Positions 54,711 through 63,636 of a stretch of DNA of 64,000 nucleotides are shown one piece after another. The DNA comes from Sporomusaceae bacterium. Its GTDB lineage: Bacteria > Bacillota > Negativicutes > Sporomusales > UBA7701. A program made the position numbers and the translations under genes. Below the pieces are notes generated by a model. It did no database searches. It was not told the origin of the DNA and saw only the letters and a list, made by a program, of their open reading frames with translations. The first letter of the stretch is position 1; each line of letters opens with the position of its first letter. Location: assembly GCA_031460455.1 (NCBI GenBank), contig JAVKTQ010000003.1, positions 1 to 64,000 of the forward strand. Reading direction: 5' to 3'.

Positions 54711-55358
54711 ATGGACAAAGTTAGGGCGATAAGCCAAGCCCTCGCGGCGGTTAAGGCCGGCATGACAGTGATGATCGGCGGTTTTCTTGCCGTGGGGACG
54801 CCGGAGCGATTAATAGACGCATTGCTGCAGAAAGGCACGGATGGGCTTACCGTGATTGCCAACGATACCGCGACGCCGGAAAAGGGAATCGGCAAGCTGG
54901 TCGTGGCGAGAAGGCTGAAGCGGGCTGTTGTATCCCATATCGGTACTAATCCCGAGACGGGCCGGCAGATGAATAACGGCGAGCTTAGTGTCGAGCTTGT
55001 GCCCCAGGGCACGCTCGCGGAGCGGATTCGCGCCGGCGGCGCCGGCCTTGGCGGTATTCTCACGCCGACGGGTATCGGTACTTCGGTCGCCGACGGGAAA
55101 GAAGCGATTAAGGTAGATGGCAGGGATTATCTTCTGGAAAAGCCGCTGAAGGCCGATGTGGCGCTGCTGAAGGCGTATATGGCGGATACCGCCGGCAATC
55201 TGGTATTCCGCCGGTCGGCCCGCAATTTCAATCCGCTGATGGCGACGGCGGCCGATGTTGTTATCGTGGAAGCAGAATTGATCGTCGACGCAGGGCAGAT
55301 AGACCCGGATGAGGTGATGACGCCCGGAATATTCGTCGACTATATTGTACAAGGGTAG
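54711..55358 (+). CDS. 3-oxoacid/acetoacetate CoA-transferase subunit A
   Basis: The 215-residue protein has the subunit A signature MIGGFLAVGTPERLIDALL and TPTGIGT. With subunit B it moves CoA between acyl-CoA and acetate or acetoacetate. The ATG at 54711 lies 5 nt after GGAGG; ATG 54708 is too close. It forms a pair with the next gene. Confidence 0.88.
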   Translation: MDKVRAISQALAAVKAGMTVMIGGFLAVGTPERLIDALLQKGTDGLTVIANDTATPEKGIGKLVVARRLKRAVVSHIGTNPETGRQMNNGELSVELVPQGTLAERIRAGGAGLGGILTPTGIGTSVADGKEAIKVDGRDYLLEKPLKADVALLKAYMADTAGNLVFRRSARNFNPLMATAADVVIVEAELIVDAGQIDPDEVMTPGIFVDYIVQG

Positions 55359-55369
55359 GGGGCGGAGAG

Positions 55370-56020
55370 ATGGATGCCAAGACCGTAATCGCTAAAAGGG
55401 TGGCACAAGAGTTCAAGGATGGCTATGTCGTCAATCTGGGCATCGGTATCCCTACATTGGCGGCCGATTTCCTGCCGGCCGGCGTGGAAGTCATCCTGCA
55501 GTCGGAAAACGGGTTTGTCGGGCTGGCTCCCTTGCAGGGACGGGCTGATGAGGATTTGACAAATGCGGGCGGGAAGCCGGTTTCGATCGCCGCCGGCGGC
55601 GCCGTGTTCGACAGCGCCATGTCGTTCGCGATCATCCGCGGCGGCCACGTGGATGTGACCGTGCTCGGGGCGTTGGAGGTCGACCAGGAGGGAAACCTGG
55701 CTAACTGGATGGTGCCGGGGAAACTGGTGCCAGGCATGGGCGGGGCGATGGATCTCGTGTCGGGGGCTAAAAGGGTGGTCGTCGCTATGGAGCATACGGC
55801 TAAAGACGGGCTTCCGAAGATATTGAGGAAATGCACTCTGCCGCTGACGGGCAGCAGGGTGGTGGATATTATCGTTACGAACCTGTGCGTTTTCGCGGTG
55901 ACGGATAAGGGGCTTTTGCTCAAAGAGTTGGCTCCGGGCGTGACGGCCCAGGATGTAAGTGCAAATACTGCGGCCGAGTTTGCCATCGCTGACGATTTAT
56001 CCATCATGCGGCTGGATTGA
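55370..56020 (+). CDS. 3-oxoacid/acetoacetate CoA-transferase subunit B
   Basis: The 216-residue protein has the catalytic Glu in [10 protein letters not shown] and the motif [15 protein letters not shown]. It partners subunit A, 11 nt upstream. In this operon it could activate the acetoacetate released by BKACE. Confidence 0.9.
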   Translation: MDAKTVIAKRVAQEFKDGYVVNLGIGIPTLAADFLPAGVEVILQSENGFVGLAPLQGRADEDLTNAGGKPVSIAAGGAVFDSAMSFAIIRGGHVDVTVLGALEVDQEGNLANWMVPGKLVPGMGGAMDLVSGAKRVVVAMEHTAKDGLPKILRKCTLPLTGSRVVDIIVTNLCVFAVTDKGLLLKELAPGVTAQDVSANTAAEFAIADDLSIMRLD

Positions 56021-56060
56021 CGCTTGCAATCCCGGCAAAAAGGACTTAGATGCTAAGGCG

Positions 56061-56915
56061 GTGAGAGAGTTGGACGCTGGGGAGAATTCTACGGTTCTGG
56101 CGAAATTCTTCGCGGCTCTGCCGGTTGTGAAGGAGCTTGTCCGCGGCGATATTACGATGGCGGTATGTGACCGGGAAAAGTATATATTCAGCCTGATAAA
56201 CCCCAAAATAGATACCGGGGTTCAGGCGGGAATGCCGCTGAAGCCCGGTACGGCCATCGTCAAGGCGATGGACGAAGGAAGGGTCGTCCATATGCGCGGG
56301 GACAAGGAAAAATTCGGCGTACCCTATATCGGGGCCGCGGCCCCGATATTTTCGGAAGATGGCCGGGTAGTCGGGGCGGTGGCTTTCGTCGAGTCGGTGG
56401 ACCTTCAAGATACGATGACTGATTTGGCGGCGGAGCTTTCAAAAGCACTAGGTACAATCGCCAGTACTACGGAGGAGGTCTCGGCGCAGACTCAGGAGGT
56501 CGCGGCTGCCTGCAAGGCGCTGGTCCGATTGTCGCACGACTCGGGGGCCAGGGTCCAGGAAACAGCACAAGTGCTGGAGATAATAAAAAACGTCGCCGGG
56601 CAGACAAACCTGCTCGGCCTCAACGCCGCCATAGAGGCCGCCCGCGTGGGCGAGCAGGGGCGCGGTTTTGCGGTGGTTGCCGACGAGATCAGGAAACTCG
56701 CCGATAATTCGGCAGCATCGGTTAAAAAAATTGCCGATATTATAAAAAGTATTCAGGCCGATAGCGAGCATAATCAAGAGAAACTGGCCAATATCGATGA
56801 GATGAGTTCCCAGATTGCCGCGGCCATCAGTCATGTGGCTGAGGCAGTGCAGGCGGTCGGCGCGACGGCCGCCAAATTGGATCAGGTGGCGGAAGGCTTG
56901 AAGATGAAAAGTTAG
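56061..56915 (+). CDS. soluble methyl-accepting chemotaxis-type receptor
   Basis: About 284 residues, no membrane helix. The N-terminal 130 residues form a small sensor with [13 protein letters not shown] and [11 protein letters not shown]. The signalling half has [35 protein letters not shown] pattern blocks. The start is GTG 56061 or TTG 56070; neither has a strong ribosome site, so coupling to the upstream gene is likely. As last gene of the operon it may report cytosolic substrate or metabolite levels. Confidence 0.8.
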   Translation: MRELDAGENSTVLAKFFAALPVVKELVRGDITMAVCDREKYIFSLINPKIDTGVQAGMPLKPGTAIVKAMDEGRVVHMRGDKEKFGVPYIGAAAPIFSEDGRVVGAVAFVESVDLQDTMTDLAAELSKALGTIASTTEEVSAQTQEVAAACKALVRLSHDSGARVQETAQVLEIIKNVAGQTNLLGLNAAIEAARVGEQGRGFAVVADEIRKLADNSAASVKKIADIIKSIQADSEHNQEKLANIDEMSSQIAAAISHVAEAVQAVGATAAKLDQVAEGLKMKS

Positions 56916-56947
56916 GATCTCTGTGATGCGAGTCAGATAACTCCGTT

Positions 56948-56985
56948 AAAGAGCCCCGTCCGCCTTTCCGGCGGCCGGGGCTCTT
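56948..56985. terminator. terminator between receptor and ACP remnant
   Basis: AGAGCCCCG...CGGGGCTCTT stem with inner CCGCC/GGCGG. It serves converging transcripts. Confidence 0.75.
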
Positions 56986-56991
56986 GCTGGT

Positions 56992-57298
56992 TTAGCATTC
57001 TGGAGCAGGCAAGGCATTCCGGTCGACTTTGCCGCTGAAATTGAGCGGCAGGCGGTCGAGCTTTATGATGTGGGCAGGAATCATATAATCCGGCAGGTGG
57101 CGCGTTAGCGATTTCATCAGATCCCCGGCTGTGACGCTTGGAAAACTCATTTTCCATCAGGACAAGCAGCTCGGCCAAATCGAGAGAATCCGGTTTTAAA
57201 TCTTCAACCAGCATAGTGCCCGGTTCCATGTCGGCTGGGGAGAATTTGCCTTTTTTCAGTTCAATAATTATCCCCCTCAACTTGTCAAAAGCGGTCAC
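56992..57298 (-). pseudogene. acyl carrier protein / adenylation-domain remnant
   Basis: From GTG 57298 (AGGAGG upstream) the frame encodes an ACP-like start with VEDLKPDSLDLAELLVLMENEF, whose DSLD Ser would take phosphopantetheine. A frame change then gives TRHLPDYMIPAHIIKLDRLP and NFSGKVDRNALP, the C-terminal signature of amino-acid adenylation domains, ending at 56992. A deletion has fused pieces of a peptide-synthetase-type locus. Confidence 0.7.
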
Positions 57299-57363
57299 GG
57301 TATTGTTGCCTCCTGTGGTGAAATTGCATATTAAACAAAAAATGCCGCAAAGTTGCTTTTCTA

Positions 57364-57388
57364 TTGCCTCTCTCCATTGAGAGGCTTT
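57364..57388 (+). terminator. terminator upstream of recQ
   Basis: GCCTCTC-TCCATT-GAGAGGC followed by five T. Confidence 0.75.
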
Positions 57389-57401
57389 TTCCTGCGAGCG
57401 T

Positions 57402-57407
57402 GTTATA
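57402..57407 (+). promoter_or_regulatory. -10 box of recQ promoter
   Basis: A perfect TATAAT 55 bp before the recQ start. No good -35 box is visible. Confidence 0.45.
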
Positions 57408-57461
57408 ATGGGGGAGAGTGCGTAAAAGAAATTAAAATAAAGCCAATAGGAGAAAAAGATA

Positions 57462-59606
57462 GTGCGAAATGCCCGGACTTTATTGCAGAAATATTACGGC
57501 TACGCCGATTTTCGCCCAGGACAGGCCGAGATAATCAACAGCCTGACGAATGGTACCGATACTTTGGCCGTTATGCCGACAGGCGCCGGGAAGTCGCTGT
57601 GCTACCAACTGCCGGCGCTGATGCTGCCGGGGATAACTATCGTTGTTTCGCCGCTGATCTCGCTGATGAAAGACCAGATCGACGCTCTTCATGAGGTGGG
57701 CATTCCGGCCGCTTATATCAATAGTTCGTTGACCGGCGCCCAGGTGAATGAACGCCTCTATAACACGCGAATGAACCGGTACAAGCTGCTATACGTTGCC
57801 CCGGAACGTCTGGAATCGGAGTACTTTCAGTCGGCTATCCAGGCGCTGGCGATATCGCTGCTGGCTATCGACGAAGCTCACTGTATTTCGCAGTGGGGGC
57901 ATGATTTTCGCCCCAGTTACCGGGCCATCGGGCCGTTTATCGGCCGGTTGGCCAGCCGCCCCGTCATCGGCGCCTTCACCGCAACCGCCACTGACAGTGT
58001 CAAGCAAGATATCATCGAGCTGCTGGGGCTGCATAAGCCGGCTACTTACTATACCGGCGTCGACCGCGCCAATCTTTCGTTCGCCGTCAGCCGCGGCGAG
58101 AACAAGAAAGATTTTGTGCTGAAATATGTTGCCGCCAATAAGGGTAAGTCAGGGATAATTTACGCCGCAACCCGCAAAGAGGTCGACAATCTTTATGCCG
58201 TTTTACGCAAAGCCGGCTGGCCGGCGGGAAAATATCACGCCGGACTGGGCGACGACGAGCGGCGGAAAAGCCAGGAGGCTTTTATCCGCGACGATATAAG
58301 CGTGATGGTGGCCACAAATGCGTTCGGTATGGGCATCGATAAGCCCGATGTGCGCTATGTCATCCATTTCAATATGCCTAAGAATATGGAATCATACTAT
58401 CAGGAGGCCGGGAGGGCCGGCCGGGACGGTGAACCGGGCGAGTGCATCTTGCTGTTCGGCGCGCAGGATATCCAGCTGCAAAAGTTTCTGATCGAGCAGT
58501 CGGTGGCCGACAGCGAGCGAAAAGCCGGCGAATTCGGCAAGCTGAAATTTATTGTGGACTATTGCCATACACCCGCCTGTCTCAGGCGGTACATTCTGGA
58601 GTATTTCGGCGAACGGGCGGCTGCCGATGAATGCGGCAATTGCAGCAACTGCAACGACGGCAAGGATCTTGTCGATATAACCGTCGAGGCGCAGAAGGTG
58701 CTTTCGTGCGTTGTGCGCCTGAAGGAACGTTATGGCATCAACCTGGTCGCCGATGTGCTGAAAGGCGCCAAGAACAGAAAAGTCCGCGAGTTGGGCGCCG
58801 AGACGCTGTCTGTCTATGGCCTGCTTAAAGAGTACAGCCTGCAGGAAGTAAAAGATTTGATCAACCGGCTGATTGCCACCGGCTATCTCTGCCTGACGGA
58901 AAGTGAGTATCCGGTGGTGAAAATGACCGGTGAAGGCGCAGCGGTATTGAGAGACGGGGCAAGGGTATGGCAGAAGGCGGCTAAAAGGCAGCGGGCAACA
59001 GCGAAGGACAATTCTTTGTTTGAATTGCTGCGGGTATTGCGCAAGGCGATCGCCGACAGGCTGGGGGTGCCGCCTTATGTGGTATTCGCCGATAGTACGC
59101 TGCGGGAGATGTGCGAGTATTGCCCGACTGACCGCCAGGCCCTGCGTTTGGTCAAGGGGGTTGGCGAAAGCAAACTGGAACGCTATGGCGAAGAATTCTT
59201 ACAGGTCATCAGGCAATATTGCGCCGAGCACAATCCGTCGCTCTGCCCCGCACCGACAAAAGCGGCAGGTACTGGCGATAAGGATGGCGAGGCTCCCAGT
59301 CATGTCGTCACGCTGGGTTTGTACCAGGCGGGACAGTCGCTTGCGGCGATTGCCGCCCAGCGCAAGTTGAAGCTGCTGACCGTGCAGGACCACCTGATGC
59401 GGTGCAGCTTGGAAGGTTATGCGATAGACTGGTCGGCGTTGATCCCGGCCCGGTATGAGGAATTGATTGTCGCCAAGATTGACGAATTGGGAGTTGCCAA
59501 GCTTAAGCCGCTCAAAGAGGCGTTGCCTGAGGAGGTCGACTACGCCGCCATCAAGGCGACAATATGTAAACACAGAAAAGGTCTGCTACCGTCCGGGGGG
59601 AAATAA
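57462..59606 (+). CDS. recQ: ATP-dependent DNA helicase RecQ
   Basis: The 714-residue protein has GYADFRPGQ, Walker A MPTGAGKS, DEAHCISQWGHDFR, and the helicase-C block with FGMGIDKPDVRYVIH and YYQEAGRAGRDGE. The zinc motif is CRRYILEYF...CGNCSNC. It is followed by an RQC winged helix, HRDC (about 525-600) and an extra C-terminal helix-turn-helix. It unwinds DNA in recombination repair. GTG 57462 follows AGGAGAAAAAGATA. Confidence 0.93.
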   Translation: MRNARTLLQKYYGYADFRPGQAEIINSLTNGTDTLAVMPTGAGKSLCYQLPALMLPGITIVVSPLISLMKDQIDALHEVGIPAAYINSSLTGAQVNERLYNTRMNRYKLLYVAPERLESEYFQSAIQALAISLLAIDEAHCISQWGHDFRPSYRAIGPFIGRLASRPVIGAFTATATDSVKQDIIELLGLHKPATYYTGVDRANLSFAVSRGENKKDFVLKYVAANKGKSGIIYAATRKEVDNLYAVLRKAGWPAGKYHAGLGDDERRKSQEAFIRDDISVMVATNAFGMGIDKPDVRYVIHFNMPKNMESYYQEAGRAGRDGEPGECILLFGAQDIQLQKFLIEQSVADSERKAGEFGKLKFIVDYCHTPACLRRYILEYFGERAAADECGNCSNCNDGKDLVDITVEAQKVLSCVVRLKERYGINLVADVLKGAKNRKVRELGAETLSVYGLLKEYSLQEVKDLINRLIATGYLCLTESEYPVVKMTGEGAAVLRDGARVWQKAAKRQRATAKDNSLFELLRVLRKAIADRLGVPPYVVFADSTLREMCEYCPTDRQALRLVKGVGESKLERYGEEFLQVIRQYCAEHNPSLCPAPTKAAGTGDKDGEAPSHVVTLGLYQAGQSLAAIAAQRKLKLLTVQDHLMRCSLEGYAIDWSALIPARYEELIVAKIDELGVAKLKPLKEALPEEVDYAAIKATICKHRKGLLPSGGK

Positions 59607-59697
59607 AACGGCGTGATTTGCGGGGGCGCCGGGCGTATAATGAGAATAAGGCGGATTGGAAGTAATCTACTAAAATGATGAGGGGCGTGCTTATTTT

Positions 59698-60108
59698 ATG
59701 ACAAGCGGGAAAACGAAAAAAGTATCACCATCTATCGATGAATGGCTCAAAGAAGCAAAGGCTCATCCGGCGGCTTTGCAGGCAGGAATGATTTTGGTCC
59801 ATAATGGCGTTGTCCGCCAGACGCCCAAGGCCCAGGTTCGCCAGGGGATTAATGACGGCTCGATGGTGAAGGGAATGGAGTTCGCGTACGATGCCGCCAA
59901 GGTCGATGCCGCGATTGCTGAAACCTATAAGCTGGCGGGTATTTTCTATATTAAGGTGTGGCTGAATGAAGGCCAGCTTGACCTGGGAGATGACATCATG
60001 TATGTGCTGATCGCCGGCGATATAAGGCCGCATGTTGTCGATGCGCTGCAATTCCTGGTGCAGAAGATCAAGACAGAGTGTGTTACGGAAATCGAGCAGA
60101 AGCAGTAA
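59698..60108 (+). CDS. MoaE-like molybdopterin synthase large subunit
   Basis: The 136-residue protein resembles MoaE: ILVHNGVVRQTPK, IFYIKVWLNEGQLDLGDDIMYVLIAGDIR, and a C-terminal VDALQFLVQKIKT. MoaE and MoaD add the dithiolene sulphurs to molybdopterin. The catalytic C-terminal Lys region is divergent and no moaD is adjacent, so activity is uncertain. Confidence 0.65.
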   Translation: MTSGKTKKVSPSIDEWLKEAKAHPAALQAGMILVHNGVVRQTPKAQVRQGINDGSMVKGMEFAYDAAKVDAAIAETYKLAGIFYIKVWLNEGQLDLGDDIMYVLIAGDIRPHVVDALQFLVQKIKTECVTEIEQKQ

Positions 60109-60188
60109 TGGATATCCGCAGGAGGATGCCATGCCGGCCTGATTTTTACATATGAGATTACGCGGGTAATTACTGGGGGGAACTTGTT

Positions 60189-60482
60189 TTGACGCCACTA
60201 AAGAAGGTGGCCATTTTTCTTATGATTATCGGTGTGGAGAAAGGCCAGAGCGTCATTGGGTTGATGGATAACAGCGAGATCAAAGCCGTTGTTACCGAGA
60301 TTCGGGGGCTGACAGCGGTTTCCCGGGAAACGCAGGCTAGTATTTCGGCTGAGTTTAAAGAGCTGGGTTATGAAGATAATATGAGCCCTTCCGAAGCGCT
60401 GACTGTTATCAGGTTTCTGTTTGACGGCCGCAAGATCGGCGGTTATCAGAGCCGATATTTACGGTTGGGGAAAGACCAGTGA
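60189..60482 (+). CDS. orphan FliG N-terminal-domain-like protein
   Basis: The 97-residue protein resembles the FliG N domain: KVAIFLMIIGVEKGQSVIG and DNSEIKAVVTEIRGLTAVS. It ends where FliG would continue into its middle domain. TTG 60189 follows GGGGGGAAC. No flagellar genes are near. It may bind the motor ring or an unrelated partner; function unknown. Confidence 0.55.
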   Translation: MTPLKKVAIFLMIIGVEKGQSVIGLMDNSEIKAVVTEIRGLTAVSRETQASISAEFKELGYEDNMSPSEALTVIRFLFDGRKIGGYQSRYLRLGKDQ

Positions 60483-60527
60483 AGATAATAATCAGTTGCG
60501 AATTAGCCGAGAGAAATGAAATGAGCG

Positions 60528-60567
60528 CATTCCAAAAAAACAAAAAAATATTTTTAAATGTGGAATG
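60528..60567. promoter_or_regulatory. CATTCCA / TGGAATG inverted repeat
   Basis: CATTCCA and TGGAATG flank an A/T-rich stretch containing AAAAATATTTTT, upstream of the iclR-type promoter. It may be an operator or a terminator for the preceding gene. Confidence 0.4.
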
Positions 60568-60587
60568 AACAAACATAACGAGCGCTG

Positions 60588-60615
60588 ATGACAATATATA
60601 ATTTTCTGTTATAAT
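60588..60615 (+). promoter_or_regulatory. sigma-A-type promoter for the IclR gene
   Basis: ATGACA (60588-60593), 16-nt spacer, TATAAT (60610-60615), about 120 bp before the start codon. Confidence 0.5.
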
Positions 60616-60737
60616 GAGATATAGTGAACTGGATAACCAGGCAATTATCTGATTTGCCGGCAGTGGTTATATTGTTGTGCAGGCATAGGAGATTTTTTAG
60701 CACTCGTGGCGTACTTTGAATGCGGAGGCAAGCTGGC

Positions 60738-61514
60738 GTGAGAAAAAACGAAGAGGCAAAATATCAGATTCAGGCCTTGGTAAAAGGATTGCATGTGCTT
60801 GAGTGTTTCAAGGACAGCGACGCATTCGGCGTAACGGAGCTTGGGCAGATTGTGGGTCTGCCGGAGAGCAGCGTGCAAAGGATTGTTAATACCCTTGAAT
60901 TGATGGGGCATATATATCAAAACCCGGAGAATCGCAAATACAGGTTGTCTCCCAAAGTGCTGCAGGTTTTCGGCAAATGCGGCAATTTCCTGCGGTGGAA
61001 GGAGCAGGCCAGAAAACATATGGTGGCCATCAACGAGGAGTTCGGCGAAGGCGTCAATTTGGCGGTGCGCGACAATGATATGTGCTCGTATATTGAGTTG
61101 GTGGAGTCGAAGCACCTGCTGCGGCCGAATTTTACGTTGGATGACAGCTATCCTCTTCACTGCACTTCGCTGGGACGCAGTCTGTTGTGCGACCTTTCCG
61201 ACGAGGCTATTAAGACGATCCTGCCCAATGTGCTGGAACCTCTCACGCCATTTACAACAGTGGACATACCGAAGGTACTGGAAAAAATTAAAGAGATCAA
61301 AGAAAATAAATATTCGGTGGACGACGAGGAGTTTTATCTCGGTCTTTGCTGCGTAGGGGGGCCGGTGTTCGGCGTCGGTAACAAGGTTGTTGCGTCTATA
61401 AGCGTGACAGCTCCGAAAGTAAGAATGACGCCGGATGTGATAGAGCGAATTATCCCCGCCGTAATTGACGCGGCCCAGAAAATCGGCGAGGATTTCAGAA
61501 GGATTTTCGCATGA
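60738..61514 (+). CDS. IclR-family transcriptional regulator
   Basis: The 258-residue protein has the N-terminal winged helix (ALVKGLHVLECFKD, LPESSVQRIVNTLELMGHI) and the IclR effector domain with SVTAPKVRM near the end. It probably controls the TRAP transporter genes that follow. GTG 60738 lies about 10 nt after GGAGG; the ATG at 60720 starts inside that site. Confidence 0.9.
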   Translation: MRKNEEAKYQIQALVKGLHVLECFKDSDAFGVTELGQIVGLPESSVQRIVNTLELMGHIYQNPENRKYRLSPKVLQVFGKCGNFLRWKEQARKHMVAINEEFGEGVNLAVRDNDMCSYIELVESKHLLRPNFTLDDSYPLHCTSLGRSLLCDLSDEAIKTILPNVLEPLTPFTTVDIPKVLEKIKEIKENKYSVDDEEFYLGLCCVGGPVFGVGNKVVASISVTAPKVRMTPDVIERIIPAVIDAAQKIGEDFRRIFA

Positions 61515-61561
61515 TCCCATAATTTCCTGAAGAGTATATTGAAATATAACAGACCCGATTT

Positions 61562-61587
61562 GCCGGATCGTTTCGATCCGGCTTTTT
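61562..61587 (+). terminator. terminator after the IclR gene
   Basis: GCCGGATCG pairs with CGATCCGGC around TTT, followed by five T. Confidence 0.9.
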
Positions 61588-61601
61588 CATGTGGCGGCTG
61601 C

Positions 61602-61614
61602 GGGGGGGGGGGGG
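61602..61614 (+). repeat. run of 13 G
   Basis: An uninterrupted G13 lies between the IclR terminator and the predicted operator. It is slippage-prone and could vary in length between cells, or be an assembly artefact. Confidence 0.8.
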
Positions 61615-61642
61615 CTGTTGCTGACCTGGCATCTACCGCGGC

Positions 61643-61666
61643 AATTGCGGAATGTATTCCGAAATT
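61643..61666 (+). promoter_or_regulatory. IclR-type operator palindrome upstream of TRAP operon
   Basis: AATTGCGGAAT and ATTCCGAAATT flank two bases, with one mismatch in 11. The GGAAT/ATTCC core resembles known IclR-family operators and the repeat at 60528-60567. It lies 280 bp before dctP. Confidence 0.5.
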
Positions 61667-61943
61667 GTCGTGAACGCAATCTGATAATTGTGAAGGAGTT
61701 TTCCGAAATGAGCAGAATATTTAGCAGTGCATTTAAAATATATGCCAATGTCGCCTTCGATGATAGGAATCGCCGCTTTAGTTTACGCAAAAAGTTCTTA
61801 TAAGCCGGTTATGGTTTAGGGCGGGAGGCTGACCGGGATGGGAGGGGTGTTTCTTATAGTTTGAATCGGGAGGGGAATGATCGCTTCGAGTTGCTGGTTT
61901 GATTGAAAACAGCGAGTACACAAAACAAAGGAGGGGCTTATTA

Positions 61944-62999
61944 ATGGTGAAAATAACGAAAAGATATGGTATGTTCTTTGTTATTCTGCTGTCTCTCGCC
62001 CTTATAACCGGTTGTGGCGGCGGGGAAAAGAAACCATCGGCCGCCCAAGACGCCAAAGTGATCGAAATCAAATTGGCCCACAGTTCGCCTGCCGTCAACG
62101 ACAGGCTGGAGATGGCGTGTCAGGCGTTCAAGAAACATGTTGAAGAGAAAACCAACGGAAAAGTCAAAGTGACTACATATCCCAACAGTCAGCTCGGCGG
62201 GGAACGCGAGCAACTGGAAGGCCTGCAGATGGGGACGATTCAAATGGCGGCTCTCAGTTCCGGTCCGCTGCCAGGGATATTCCCCCAGATGATGGTTTTT
62301 GACCTGCCGTACCTGTTTGGCACCCAGAAGGCAGCCTATGAAGTGCTCGACGGCCCTGTCGGCCAAGAAATCCTCGAACTGATGAGAGCCAAGACCGGCG
62401 TCAGGGGTCTGGTCTGGGGCGAGAACGGTTTCCGGCATTTCACCAACAGCGTAAGGACCGTCACCAAACCGGCCGATATGCAGGGCCTGAAAATCCGGAC
62501 AATGGAAAACCCGGCTCATATGGCGATCGTCAAAGCTCTGGGCGGCAGCCCGACCCCGATGGCGTTCAACGAAGTGTACAGCGCCTTGCAGCAGAAAACT
62601 ATCGACGGGCAGGAAAACCCCATTTCCCTGATCGTTTCCATGCGTTTTTACGAGACCCAGAAATACCTGACCCTCGACGGTCATGTATATAATCCGTACC
62701 TGCTGCTGATGAACGACAAGTTTTACAGCGGCCTGAGCGACGACATCAAGAAGGTTATCAACGAGGGCGCAGTTATTTGGCGAAAAGTGGAAAGAGAAGA
62801 AAACAACAAGCAAATCAAAGAAGGTATGGATAAGCTGAAGGCCGGCGGCATGCAAATAACTGAACTTACGCCAGACCAGCTTAAGGCTTTCCGGGAAGCC
62901 ACGAAACCCGTTTACGACACGATTGGCAAGAAGGATGTCGGCGAGCAACTGCTCAATAAGGTTCTGAAAGCGGTGCAGGAGGCCGAAAGCAAGAAATAG
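61944..62999 (+). CDS. dctP: TRAP transporter substrate-binding protein DctP
   Basis: The 351-residue protein is a lipoprotein: SLALITGCGGG has the lipobox Cys. The DctP fold shows LAHSSPAVNDR, YPNSQLGGEREQLEGLQMG, GLKIRTMENPAHM and a conserved Arg that usually binds a carboxylate. It would capture an organic acid outside the inner membrane. The ATG follows AAGGAGGGGCTTATTA. First of the dctPQM operon. Confidence 0.92.
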   Translation: MVKITKRYGMFFVILLSLALITGCGGGEKKPSAAQDAKVIEIKLAHSSPAVNDRLEMACQAFKKHVEEKTNGKVKVTTYPNSQLGGEREQLEGLQMGTIQMAALSSGPLPGIFPQMMVFDLPYLFGTQKAAYEVLDGPVGQEILELMRAKTGVRGLVWGENGFRHFTNSVRTVTKPADMQGLKIRTMENPAHMAIVKALGGSPTPMAFNEVYSALQQKTIDGQENPISLIVSMRFYETQKYLTLDGHVYNPYLLLMNDKFYSGLSDDIKKVINEGAVIWRKVEREENNKQIKEGMDKLKAGGMQITELTPDQLKAFREATKPVYDTIGKKDVGEQLLNKVLKAVQEAESKK

Positions 63000-63029
63000 G
63001 AACGTGAGATAACCCGGACTAAGATAGAG

Positions 63030-63077
63030 GGGGCAGCCAGACGAGAAGTGCCGTTTGCCGATCTGGGGGGCTGCCCC
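63030..63077 (+). repeat. hairpin between dctP and dctQ
   Basis: GGGGCAGCC pairs with GGCTGCCCC around a 30-nt loop, followed by TTTATT. It may be an attenuator that lets the binding protein be made in excess. Confidence 0.6.
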
Positions 63078-63098
63078 TTTATTCGTGGGAGGATGAAA

Positions 63099-63620
63099 AT
63101 GGCTTTTCTCAGGAAAGTCGATGAAATAATGACTTATATCGAGGACCATCTTATCGCCGCATTATTGATCGCTATGACGGCGATAACCTTCTGGGGGGTA
63201 ATCACCCGCTTCGTAATAAATGACTCGTCTTCTTGGTCCGAGGAGGCTTCGCGATACCTCTCCATATGGGCGGTTTTTATCGGCGCCAGCCTTGGTGTGA
63301 AGAAGGGCGCCCATATCGGTGTGGAAGCATTTGTCGTGGCTTTGCCGAAAAGGGCTCAGAGGTATGCCGGTATCATCACAAGTCTGTGCTGTTTGGTGTT
63401 TTGCGTCGCGCTCACCTATGTCGGCGGCGACTACACTCAGCGGCTGATGGCCACCGGACAGCTTTCTCCCGCCATGCGCATACCTATAGTCGTCGCCTAC
63501 GCCGCCGTCCCGGTGGGTTGTCTGTTGATGAGCATACGTTATCTGCTGAAGCTGGTTGAGCAGATCGGCAGCATATCGGACTCTGACGACGACCAGACCC
63601 GGGTGGATAACGCTATATAA
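63099..63620 (+). CDS. dctQ: TRAP transporter small membrane subunit DctQ
   Basis: The 173-residue protein has four membrane helices and the DctQ motif WSEEASRYLSIWAVFIGASLG. ATG 63099 lies 6 nt after GGGAGG; ATG 63093 abuts the site. Confidence 0.9.
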   Translation: MAFLRKVDEIMTYIEDHLIAALLIAMTAITFWGVITRFVINDSSSWSEEASRYLSIWAVFIGASLGVKKGAHIGVEAFVVALPKRAQRYAGIITSLCCLVFCVALTYVGGDYTQRLMATGQLSPAMRIPIVVAYAAVPVGCLLMSIRYLLKLVEQIGSISDSDDDQTRVDNAI

Positions 63621-63636
63621 GGAGGCGAGACGGCAG

